Shown here: piece after piece, positions 33,705 to 44,113 of the stretch
Position numbering within the stretch: position 1 is the first letter of the stretch
Layout: each line of letters starts with the position of its first letter
NCBI GenBank assembly: GCA_002964805.2
Contig: PUDQ02000049.1
Location: 62,001-126,000 of the forward strand
Length of the DNA stretch: 64,000 bases
Source: Trametes villosa
Taxonomy: Eukaryota > Basidiomycota > Agaricomycetes > Polyporales > Polyporaceae
Reading direction: 5' to 3'
The notes under the pieces: generated by a model
The model's input: the letters and a program-made list of their open reading frames with translations, nothing else
Databases searched by the model: none
What the model was told of the DNA's origin: nothing
Program-made: the position numbers and the translations under genes

Positions 33705-35665
33705 TCATGGGTCAACCGGAATCTTCGGCGGAGGCTGCACTCGGCGATGAGCGCGACTGCGAACTTTCCCTGCGTTGAAAGTCAGCGTACTGATGGAATA
33801 GTGCGTGGGACGTAAATAAGAGTACCCCTTGCGCGCCGCTGCTGCTGCCGCTCGACGAGCCTTTCGTTCGGCCCTCTGACAGTGTTCGAGGCGGTCCGCC
33901 GCTGACTCCTTTTGAGGGCCCTTGCGCTTGTCTTGGACAGGGGCAGCTATGCCATACACCCGGCTACATTAGGCATTAGTTAGGCAATGCAAGGGAACGC
34001 GCTGGCACGTACCTGTTCCACCACGCGAGCGTGTCTTTACACCACTCGGAATCCATGTCGTCGAATAGCTTGAGAATTTGTGTGTAGTACTCGAGGTTGT
34101 TGAATTCACCGACATCGTCGAGGACACGAAATTTGTCCTGGCTGCTCAGCGCAAACCGCATCTGTACCCGCAGGGTCTGTGTTAGCATACTCCTAAGCGG
34201 GACAATGAAAGCATACCAGGACTGCAATGTATGCGATCGTGCGCGGATGCACGCGGTTGATCTTGTACGTATGCGAGATGGGTTGCTTGCCTGCAGTTGC
34301 ACCTCCGTAGGTGCCTGGAACGAATGCGGACGAGTGTCCGGTCCACACACGCTTGAAGCCCTACGCAAGTTTGTAAGGATGCACGATTGATACGAGGCAC
34401 GCACACGGTGGAAGACATACCGCAAGCATTAGTGAGCTTCGCAGGAGCCTGATGTGCTCCTTGTCTTCACCACGCTCAGCAAGCTTCGGGTCATACAGGT
34501 ACGAGGGATATTGCCCCGCCGTAATCTCGATGGCTCCCGAGAATACACTCTGACAAAATCTGATAACACGGATAGTCAGCAAGCATATCGACACTGGAGA
34601 GGGAGACAAACTTCTCGGAATCAAAGTCAAAGTCGTCAATGAGCTCTTGAGGGCACAGGAGACGGGCAGTATATGTGTTGTTCCAGCCCGCAGGTGCTTC
34701 GCGAGCTGTGAGGGGGCCTCCGCATAGCCTACAGTTGGTTGTATGCCCTCAGTCTGCATTATCGTCATGATGTCTCTGCACAGCGTGCCAGAGTCGTCTC
34801 CACGCGCAGCATGGGCAAAGTGGTCGACCTGCAATGAGAGGTACAATCAGTAATCGTCCAGGGCCGTTTGCAGACACTCACAAAGGCGCTGTAGATGACG
34901 AGCTGATCGTTATCGAGGAGATCCAGGTCCGTCTTGAGCTCGGGCATGATGTCGAGGATAGCATGATATTGGTAGAGGTACTTGCGCTTCTGTGCCTTCG
35001 CGCGAATCCTTGCGTCTTTTGCAGCTTGGGCGGCCTCGTCGAGTTCCTCCGAGTCGTCATCCTCGTCTTCAGACTCTTCGTCATCTGAGAAGTCGATGTC
35101 GTCGGGGATGGCGTGCTTCTGGCCGAAGACGAGCGCGTCATGAGTGTTGATGAAGAGATGAGCCATATGGCCAACGAGCCGAGCAGCCATGCGGAGAGGG
35201 GTGATTTCCTCGGAGACCCTGCCAAACATGTAAGATACGTGCATATATGCGCACATATACTCACTTTGAAGAGCTTATGTTGTGCTCCATCTTGGTGATA
35301 ATCTTGCCTAGCTTCTTCTGATGCTTGCGTGAGCATTTTTCGGCATCGCAATCCACCGCCGCGCTTCTGCAGTGTTTGCCCTTTGCGGGCTCTGTGGCAC
35401 TAAGCTCCTGTCCGCCTATATGTGGGCTAGTCGCGGCAGAAGGGCCTTCAGGCACATGGTCCGAGGTGCTGGTGGTCGAGTTCTCGGAGCCCGCAAGTAT
35501 GGAAGGCGGCGGCAGACGCGGTTCTTCGACGTGCGCGTCAGGTGTGGGCGGGTTTCGGAGAGGTGGGATCGAGCGCGGCGGAGCTTGCGGTTGTAGGGTG
35601 GACTTGTCTTTCTTCTTACTACGCTTATCCTTTTTGTTCTGCTTGCTGCTCTTGTCTTTGGGCAT
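33705..35665 (-). CDS. DUF6698-type protein, multi-exon, one apparent frameshift
   Basis: Minus strand, ATG at 35665-35663. Exon 1 is a K-rich then P/S-rich N-terminus ('MPKDKSSKQNKKDKRSKKKD'). GT...AG introns of about 45-60 nt: 35264-35219; near 34880-34830 (after 'LVIYSAF'); near 34590-34550; near 34428-34375; near 34205-34160; near 34015-33970. Conserved blocks: 'ARLVGHMAHLFINTHDALVF', an acidic 'DEESEDEDDDSEELDE' stretch, 'RTIAYIAV...RFALSSQDKF' and 'ILKLFDDMDSEWCKDTLAWW', which I associate with DUF6698, a large family of unknown function in Agaricomycetes. Near 34,700 the frame must shift by one to reach the 'GWNNTYTARLLCPQELIDDF' block, so this copy may be broken. Its neighbour, divergent across about 270 bp, is the Plavaka-type transposase. 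Confidence 0.65.
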
Positions 35666-35943
35666 GGTAGGCGGAGGAGGAGGAAGAGGAGTGGTGAAGG
35701 AAATCAAGACGCGTGAGAGCGGCCAAATTGAATCCCAGAAAATGGTCACGTGGCCACGTCGATCGTCTGCTGGGACTGTATAGCAGCTCTTGACAGCTCC
35801 AGATTCATCGGCACTCCCTATGTTCTGCCACCATCTACTACATATGCTGCTGAACTGCCTGGGCTGTGGAGCATCGTTTCCAGAGACTTGAGCTTTAGCT
35901 ACACACAAGTCTTGTTTCTGTACTGTATAGCAGCCCGATGTAG
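35666..35943. promoter_or_regulatory. Short shared upstream region between the divergent genes
   Basis: Separates the ATG of the DUF6698-type gene from the first recognisable exon of the transposase. 'actgtatagcag' is repeated at about 35776 and 35923. An N-terminal exon or zinc-finger exon of the transposase may be hidden here, but I could not identify it. Confidence 0.35.
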
Positions 35944-38900
35944 GCTCCCAAGTCGCGAAACAAAAGGCAAAGGACAACGCGCAACAATCTGAGCGCCGCA
36001 AACGCAAGCATGAGGCCCGTGAAGCGCAAGAAAAAATACTTATAGATGAACCGGTGAGTATCGATCATCTAGTCAGCGCTATACTCATTCTTTCACAGTA
36101 CTATGCTGCACCGGAGGCATTAGATGAGCCGCACGCGCCTGCACCGCCTGAGCCCGAGCCGCATCGTAGCCGTGCCGGCCACGCGCGCAGGATTCCGCAG
36201 AAGTTCCAGGACCTCCTTCCGACGAGCTACGCTGGGCTTCCAGCACATGTCCTCGCTGCTCACCCTCTGCCTCCTCCCGCTCCCTGGATTCCTACTCCGG
36301 GTCCAGAGCCACTCCTGTTGCCGCCACCTGCCCTCAAATATCCACCGCCTCCTGCTCAGAATGTCCCGGCGCCTTCGAGTGAGCCATCGCAAGAGCCGTC
36401 ATCACAGAAGCCACTTGAGTACCGTACCAAACCTGACGCATTCAGGCTATATCGAGTGTACTCATACAAGCCGCAGCGGGACCCCCACAACACGACCTGG
36501 GAAGTGACCTGCAATGAGAGTGTTCCTCACGTCCCCTCTGCATCGAAAGACGGTAGTGATGGCCCCAGGTCCCTTGCGAAGCCTGGCAGATACTCTCCAC
36601 CCGTCCCATATGCGCCCTTCCCCAACCTCTCCACCTTCGACCTCCTCTTTTGGCAGTCCAACGGATCTAATGTTAAGTCAAACGAGCAAATGAACGAGCT
36701 CGCGCGGGTTATGCAGCAGCCCGGCTTCGACCCGTCAATGCTGCGCGTGAGGCGCAACACCTCGACACTTACACTGAGGACGCAGAAGGCTCCGCGCTCT
36801 CTGCTTGCGACGGCTGGATCAAAGGATCTGTAAAGATCCGCCTCCCGAAGGAGAAGAAGTGCTACGCATCCGAGGAAGATGCCCCGATGTTCACCGTCGA
36901 TGGTGTCTACTACCGTCCCCTCGACGCGGTCCTCCAAAACGCGTACCAGCAACCGTGTGTCAAGGACTGGGATCTGGTCCCATATAAACTAATGTGGCTC
37001 CCCCCGGACACGCCGAGCGTCACCAGCAACACTACAACGCCTACCAGCTCGCGGAGTCCCAGCCCTTTCCCTCTCGCAGCACTCGCATCCCCATCCTGCT
37101 CGGAGTCGGACTCATCCTCCTCCTCTGCGACTAGGTCCACATCGAGCGCTCTCCCTGGCATCCGGGTGCGCCGGGAGACCTTCGACTCGGACGCCATGCT
37201 TGAGGATGATGCTGAGATGCGACAGCGGCCTCGCGAAGCGGGTGATCCCAGCGACCTTGAGTATATTATCGCGCCTATCCTGATCTGGACGGATTCGACT
37301 CACCCGACAAGCTTTGGTGCTGCGTCTCTGTGGCCTGGCTATGCATACTTTGGCTCGCAAAGCAAGTACACTTGCGGGAAGCCCTCCGCCTTCGCTGCTC
37401 ACCATATTGCTTATATACCCTCGGTATGTAACATTTGGCTACTTTCTAAATCGACGCTCATGATAAGCAATCTGTGTTCGACAGCTGCCTGACAAGATGC
37501 AAGACTTCTACATCAAGATATATGGCGAGCCAGCCACGGCTGAGATCCTCACTTTCATGAAGTGTGAGCTCATGCAGGCAGTGTGGCTCCTCCTTCTCGA
37601 CGACTGATTCATGTTCATTTACGTCCACGGGCTCGCAATGCTCTGTGGCGACGAACTTCGTCGCCGTCTCTTCCCTCGGTTGAACGTCCACGCCGCCGAC
37701 TACCCAGAAAAGTGAGTACCTGTTGAATGGGCGATCTAGGTGAGGTTAACAGACCTCAGTCTTCAGGATACTACAAGCCTGCTTGAAGTACTTCGCGAGG
37801 TGCCCGTGCCCTCGCTGCCGGATCAACAAGGACAAAATCATCGAGATGGGAACCCGTAACGACCTGTACCGGCGTAACCATGTTCGCGTCGACAACGATG
37901 ACCTACAGTGGCGCATACAGCTCACACGGCGATGGATCTTTGAGGAGGGGTTGTCCCTAAAGGGCGTCTACATCAAACGGGTACTCGACCCACTTTCCCT
38001 TACCCCCACACGTGTGAGTTGCACACTCCTCAGGTGCCCGTGATGACCGCAACTAATACGTTCTCACAGAATGCCTTTTTGGTTCGCCTGCGCGAATACG
38101 GTTTCAACTTCTACTCGCTCTATGTGCCTGATCTCATGCACGAGATTGAGCTCGGCATATGGAAGGCACTCTTCTCGCACATCCTGAGGATTCTGTACAT
38201 GGCAGGAGGAGATACCATACAAGAGCTCAACCGTCGGTGAGTAGGGATATTCGTTACACAAATGCATGTGCATCTATACTAACGTGTTCACCCATAGGTT
38301 CCGCCAGATCCCGTCATTTGGATGTATCCGCCGGTTCTGCGACAACGTTGCGGATCAGCGCAAGCTGGCAGCGCGTGACTACGAGAACAACATGCGGGTA
38401 CGTCTGTGCCCACCGCCGTGCACATCCTTGCAAATGCTGATTTCCACAATGTCCTAGACCTCATTACCTGTTCTGGAGGCTTTGCTCGAACCCAAAGATG
38501 ACAAGATCATCGCGAACATGGTTTTCGACCTCAACTACTGGCATTGTCTAGCCAAGCTCCGAGCCATCACCGACCCGCACATCCTCAACCTCGAAAACCA
38601 CGCGATCGAAGTAGGTCGCGATGTACGGAAGTTCTCAAAGGTTACGTGCATCAAGTACGTTACCGTCGACCTTCCAAAGGAGGCAGCAGCTGGCGGGCGA
38701 CGCAAGGCGGCACTTTCAAAGAAGACTGGCAAGGTCACGGTCGGCAAGTCAACGGAGCCACGCCAACGCCGTGTCTTCAACATGAACACGTACAAGTTTC
38801 ATGCCCTACGCGACTATCCCGCTAGCATCCGCCACCACGCAACCACTGATAACTGGTCCACCCAGACGGTGAGTCTTTCCCATCTGCATTTCGGCCGGGT

Positions 38901-41275
38901 GCACCGTGACACTAATGTGGACACCGTTACAGGGAGAGCTCGAACTCCGACAAGTCAAACGTTGCTACGCACGCACAAACAAAAACAAGCAAGAGCTTCA
39001 GATCGCCCAGCACACATGGCGCGCGGAGAAGCTTCGTATCATCAAGGCGCGGGTTGACGTCTACTGGCTGAAGCTCGCAAAGGCACACAGTAGCGAGGGC
39101 GAGGTGGGAGAGGCCTCTCAAGCAGCATCACCCAGCAGTGTTGCCACCGCCGCAGCGCACATCGGGGACGACACTCCCACAACAGAGGTAGACAACATAC
39201 TAGCGTACGCCAACCTGTGGGACCGCTATCACATCGCCGAGTCTCAACGTGACAGCAATGACATTACCGCTTGGGTTTTGGAGAACGCTGATGACCCCGC
39301 ATTCAAGGTACTGTTGCGCCCCGTGCGACCTCTGACACCTGCGGACTCAACTCCGCTTTGGTCCGCTCTTACTCCGCTTTTACTCCGCTTTTGGTCCGCT
39401 AAGTCCGCTCTTATCGGACTTAACTCCACTTACTCTGCACTTATCGGACTTAACTCCGCTTGTCCGACTTTTGGACTTACTTACTCCGCTTTTCCACTTC
39501 TATTCCGATCAGAACAATAGTCTTATTGTCTTCCCCGAGTTCGGACCTTATTCCGCTTTTACCTTCCTTATTAGTCCGCTCTTATTGTTGTGGCATAACA
39601 ATTGGCTCGTAGTCTATATATACGTAGCTGGTATGTTGTAGCTACTCAGTTCGGATATCTCGTTACACCATCCCATTCCTCTATACACTCATTCTACTTC
39701 TCTCTGCTTCCTCCGCTCGTCGTCCGGTAGCTCCAACCTTCCTATTCTGGTAAGTCCGACATTCCGGTGTCGGACCTCCGGACATCGGACCTGTCCACCT
39801 CCGAAATCTGAGGACAAGTGGCAAGGGTCTCTGGCGTTGCTAATAGCTTCGCTGAAGTCCTCCCTTGTGTGGGCCTCCGTTCGGACCTCCGCTCCGCTAC
39901 GTCCGACAAGTCCGACCTCCGAAGCCCAGGTCCGCTTTCCCGCACCATTGGAGTTCAGAGCTCCGCTTTCCCGTGCTTCGGAGCTGTCAACTCTGACCAG
40001 TTCCGGACTTAAAGCCCGCACGGCCCTAACAGGTACGCCCTATGCAGAGTTACGCGAATGGCAGCGCCTACACTAACACAATTGATTTGCATGTCAGGAG
40101 TTTGTGCCGCACCTTCGCGCCCATCTTCGCCTGCGTCTAGCTGCAGAATACAGCCTGGGCAATCCTTCTGCCCCTTCGCCTCCTCTCATCGCAGGTAATC
40201 GCCTCTACCACCACTGCATCCTCCGAGTCAACTATACAACATACGATGTCCGTAGAGCGCAGGACGTGATCAATCCACGCTCACGTGCCAACATCATGCT
40301 CCTCTCGCCACTGGACAACCCTGCAGGCGACTCCTTGTCGGATGGCAACTCATCGACTGAGAATGCCGCCCACCCGTTTCTGTATGCACGCGTAATCGGG
40401 ATTTTCCACGTCAACGTTCATCCTCCGACATGCCCTACAGCAGCGCCTGAGCGCGTCGATGTGCTGTGGGTCCGCTGGCTCACCGTAGACCAATTGTACA
40501 CAGGTGGCACCAGCACAAAACACCTCCACCGCGTCCAATTCATTGGGGACACGGGAGATGACGACTTGCCAGTGTTCGGCTTTGTCGACCCTTGCGACGT
40601 CGTGCGCGGTGCCCATCTGATCCCCACGTTTGCCCACAAGTGGACGAAGGATCTCCTTGGACCGTCTGCTGGAGCTCGAATAGGCCCGGAGTACTCGGAT
40701 CTACCGGAAGGCGAGGAGCACAGCGACTTCCGGTACTACTACGTCAATATGTATGTGCCTATAGACATGAGTCGGACATCACGCCGCAAGTTTACTGACG
40801 ACATTATTGTCTTAAGTTTGCAGACCGTGACATCTTCCTCCGCTACCATGGTGGTGGCATTGGGCATGCCATCTTGGGGGGTCATCACGCAGATGTCTCC
40901 CTCAAAGACGACGACATCAATGCAGGCTCAAGCGATGATGACGACAGCCTTGGAGATGTTGAAGACGACCCCAGCTGCGCTGATGCAGGCACAGAGGCTG
41001 ATCTTCTAGAGCTGGCTGGCCGCTCTCGGGGAGTTTTTCGAGCTGCCCGCGCCGCCGAGGATGATGAGGGCGAACAGGATGCAGACAATGACTATGCTGA
41101 TGACGAGGACGAGGAAGATGATGAGGACGAGGACAATGTGCTTGCAGAGGACGAGCGGGCGGAGGAGGCTAAAGGAGAACCTGAGGATGACGAGGATGAG
41201 GATGATGACGAGGATGAGGGTGGTATTGACTTCGCAGGCGACGAGTACGATGAGGAGGGCTTCGCGCCACTATGA
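35944..41275 (+). pseudogene. Plavaka/CACTA-superfamily transposase, decayed
   Basis: Many exons. The first visible exon is a K/R/E-rich helix ending at 36053 (intron 36054-36098). Then come a proline-rich segment, 'FDLLFWQSNGSNVKSNEQMN' and, after a frame change near 36,748, 'GVYYRPLDAVLQNAYQQPCV' and 'EDDAEMRQRPREAGDPSDLE'. The core follows: 'HGLAMLCGDELRRRLFPRL', 'CPCPRCRINKDKI', 'FNFYSLYVPDLMHEIELGIW' and 'FGCIRRFCDNVADQRKLAAR'. The C-terminal domain (40098-41275) has 'NRLYHHCILRVNYTTYDVRR', an intron near 40751-40822 and a long D/E-rich tail. Lesions: the frame change and a TGA at 37605-37607. The core matches what I know of Plavaka-type (CACTA-like) basidiomycete transposases. The intron at 39308-40097 contains a solo LTR. 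Confidence 0.7.
39312..40031 (-). mobile_element. Solo L1 LTR inside a transposase intron
   Basis: 720 bp, minus-strand orientation (starts TGTTAGGGCCGTGCGG at 40031). Perfect 5-bp target duplication GGTAC at 39307-39311 and 40032-40036. It is closely similar to the L1 LTR at 63589. The interior has repeated 'actccgct' words. The target site is the splice donor AAG|GTAC of an intron whose acceptor is at 40097. Confidence 0.95.
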
Positions 41276-41772
41276 GAGCGCAGCGAATGAATGCCCGAGT
41301 CTTTCGCGCTGCGTGCGGCGATCTACTGCTCACTGTCTCTGTACCCGAGTGCCCTGAGACATAGCCTCTCACTGTAACTTAAATATATCTGTCAATATTC
41401 GTCCGCAGGACAATTTCTTGTCATTTAATGATAGGTACGAGTCTGCTACGCATCATGGTATGCTTCATTGTTCTTGCTAATTTATGCCTCAAGCCACAGC
41501 CCGATGTCTTGAGGGGCAGGCCGCAAGCGCCTGTTTGTGTGTTAGGCGCCCTTTCGACCACACTGTGCCGGGGGTGGTTTGCATACATATACACAACTAT
41601 ATCCCGTGTTGCTACTATATACATATGTTGCATTCTCCGGCGGTTACTGTATATCTCAGCCGCACGACCCAAGATTCCACATACTTATGCACACGCTCAC
41701 CCAGCGGGCAACACCCTGCAGACCCTGCCGGCGCTTGCAGACGCCTGCAATGGTCCCGCACTTTTGCTGATG

Positions 41773-41870
41773 ATGGTTCGTGGAGAACCTCAGTAGTAGA
41801 CTCTAGGAGAGTCCCTGTCAATGGCTGGTGCTGCCCTTGGCTCAGACAGTAACTCACGCGAGTCCTTCTC
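41773..41870 (+). repeat. Second part of the hairpin array
   Basis: GGTTC(gtgga)GAACC at about 41776-41790, GACTCT(agg)AGAGTC at 41799-41813, and ACTC(acgc)GAGT near 41852. They are of the same design as the array at 32917-33062, with the same 'cagtagtag' spacer type. Confidence 0.55.
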
Positions 41871-42573
41871 TGCTGCCCTCCTCCCAAACTTCGTTGGCAC
41901 CACACAAAAATGTCGCACCATCATCAAGCACATTCAGGCGTAAGAGTCTGTTGGAGTTCAGTGAGAGGTTGTGCAGGATCAGTGGGAGCATGGGTGGACA
42001 TTGGACTTTGTGGTTCATTTTTTGTTTGTTTGCTTGCACATCTGTGGACTCCCCCCGTTGTGGTCTTTCAGCGAGTGGGAGTGTTGGACGGAGTGTGGGG
42101 TGCCTCTGCCCTTACTTGGGGTTCTGGGGGCCACAGTGTCTGGTGTCCTCCCCTGGGTGCCAGCTCGTTGCTGTGCTGTAGCTACAGACTCTTTTTATAC
42201 CGCTATCTACTGCTCTACCCACTTGCTTGCTAGTCTGCCGGCTTGTTGCTCAAAATCTCTCTGAAATCTCTATCAACTTAGTGCACCAGTTTCCGACAGG
42301 AGGTTATAACGAGGCATCCGGGACCTCATTTGGCACCCAGATGGAGTGTCTCGCTTTGTCGTGCCCTGCAGTAGATTCCCTTAACACAGAGGGAAGAAGG
42401 ATCCGGACTTTGCATATTTGAATTGACTGTGGGAAGAGCTTGTAAGACACTGGAAGTGTTTCCATGTACAGGTTTACGTCCCCCATACACGTATGCTACA
42501 CATGGAGCAAGTTGAATGTGTGATGGTCAGCAAATTTATTTACAAAGGAACTGTTGAAACAGTTCAAAGAAGT
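41871..42573. other. No recognisable feature
   Basis: T- and G-rich sequence with overlapping open frames on the plus strand that share no motif with any family I know. Confidence 0.3.
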
Positions 42574-43079
42574 CTACTCATTCTTGTCTACTTTGACCTT
42601 CATTGTGTTGTTGCTGACTCTGATGAGGTGTGCAGCGTGGATGATCGTATCCAGGTGGATGACGGATGTCAGGGGTGTGCTGTTCTCGTGATATTGTGGG
42701 TGCACAACCCACATCCTAGTTCCCTCATCTAGCTCTCCCCCTGCTCTCCCCCTTCTCAAGAATACCAGTGCACAAGCTTGCACAGGTAGAGTGTTCTCCT
42801 GTGGCAGACACTGAAGAACAGCTGCACACATGCAACATCCATACTGAGAAGGCCTTTGAGGGTTGAGTTGTGATTGATGAACACGCAATCATAGCATGAT
42901 GCAATGCCTCTCCACATAGGCATGGCATGAAAAAGCTCATGGCGGAGTCCAGACATGTTTGAGGGGTCACTGGGGGTGTGGAGGCCTGCATGAGCTGAGT
43001 TGAAGATGTAGATACGCTCGGTGTAAAGGACGGGGCATGCCTCAAGAGGGAGTTGAGCTGATAGAGAAGAAATTGTCAA
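42574..43079 (-). pseudogene. Transposase C-terminal domain fragment (Plavaka-associated type)
   Basis: Minus strand. 43079-42756 reads 'VLYTERIYIFNSAHAGLHTP', 'SDPSNMSGLRHELFHAMPMW' and 'YDCVFINHN', then 'VQLFFSVCHRRTLYLCKLVH'. After a frame change near 42755 it continues 'DEGTRMWVVHPQ' and 'VIHLDTIIHAAHLIRV'. This order is that of a domain common at the C-terminus of basidiomycete Plavaka-type transposase proteins and is equivalent in position to the C-terminal domain at 40098-41009. The catalytic part is absent. Confidence 0.6.
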
Positions 43080-43355
43080 AGAAACTCATGAAGCTCCGGA
43101 TGGTTGACCTGGGTGCCAAGTGCAGTCACATTGCATGGGTAGCCCTTTTCTAAATTTCACAAGGAGCAGCGATTAGCTAAGATGGGCAGGAAGAGCCGGA
43201 CATGTATGTACACCGTGTCAACAACATGGTCACGGTGCATAGCAAGTCTTCACCACTATAAACAGCCTGGAGTCGCAGCCATGGGTGTTGGGCATCCTTG
43301 CCAACTGGTGCAGCTGTTCTTGGGTCACCAATGTTAGGGAATGGCACGGGTGGAC
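43080..43355. other. Flank of the gypsy insertion, nothing recognised
   Basis: Non-coding as far as I can see. It ends with TGGAC (43351-43355), the left target duplication of the gypsy element. Confidence 0.4.
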
Positions 43356-43643
43356 TGTTAAACTCACGGGTGTTGGGCACTTCTGATGCCTGCAGTCTCC
43401 TAGTACTCTGGTCCGGGCTCTATTAGGGCTTGGTGTACCCGGGAGATGGTGGGGCAGTTGTAGAAGGCTGCCCTCACCAGACGCGCGGGTTCCGAATACC
43501 CGCGCGTCGTACACGTCTATCTAATACATGATATCTACGCGGTATCTTATCCTAGCGCAACTAGCGCTAGGTACAGCTCGCGACATAGCGCAACTAGCGC
43601 TATGTCCTGCAATAACCCGTAACGACCGCGGAGGGTCGTTACA
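43356..43643 (-). repeat. 3' LTR of the gypsy element
   Basis: 288 bp, from TGTAACGACC (at 43643, minus) to TTTAACA. It contains a terminal hairpin GTAACGACC/GGTCGTTAC, a GACGCGCGGGT/ACCCGCGCGTC hairpin and a direct repeat of TAGCGCAACTAGCGCTA. 97.2% identical to the 5' LTR by direct comparison. Confidence 0.97.
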
Positions 43644-43656
43644 CTCTCCCCCTCTA
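43644..43656 (-). other. Polypurine tract
   Basis: AGAGGGGGAGAG on the minus strand, immediately upstream of the 3' LTR. This is the expected plus-strand primer site. Confidence 0.85.
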
Positions 43657-44113
43657 GACCCGTTGTACGGGTCTACAATAGAATATTATAATAAAAGGAA
43701 CAACTGCTGATATTCACAGTCATAGCACTATATGATACAAAGAGTTGCGCATAGTGCGTGCGCAACTCATATATACAATGAGTCAGTGAGCCAAGTAGGC
43801 TCACGGTGTGGTCACAGCAGTGCAGTGGGATATATACACGACTGCAGATAGTAGCAGTCATACCACTACACTACCATGATATGGTAATGTTTTTGTTTTT
43901 GGGTTATGGATGCGCGCACCGTGGGGTGCGGCTATGTACATTAGTACCGCAGCTATGGCGGACGAACCGATCAATTTTGACGCAGATCGGTTGCGTTATG
44001 CCCGAGGAGACGATAATATTGTCTCCTACAGGGACTGCAAATAGTTGCAGTCATACAGTCATGGTATACGACGAGTGCATGACGGTTGCACTCGAAGGTT
44101 TGTTATTAGACAC

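Larger units (their letters stand above)
33103..41772. mobile_element. Plavaka/CACTA-type DNA transposon with two divergent genes (8.7 kb)
   Basis: Ends carry an inverted CATCA(C/G)CAAAAGTGC: 33103-33117 and its complement at 41758-41772. Just inside both ends are TGCAG/ATGCA-rich subterminal stretches (33118-33185; 41690-41755). Inside are a DUF6698-type gene (minus) and a Plavaka-type transposase pseudogene (plus) sharing a short upstream region. Small hairpins of one kind flank it on both sides, which suggests it landed in a hairpin-bearing host repeat. A target duplication is not evident. Boundaries are inferred from one copy. Confidence 0.55.

Noticed and set aside
35261..36007. Upstream extension of the DUF6698 reading beyond the ATG at 35665
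   Set aside because: The extension overlaps the first visible exon of the divergent transposase and shows no domain; the K-rich start at 35665 fits better.
40885..41357. Open frames rich in S/P or M/R/T opposite or shifted to the acidic tail
   Set aside because: Produced by the GAN-repeat coding for the D/E tail of the transposase.
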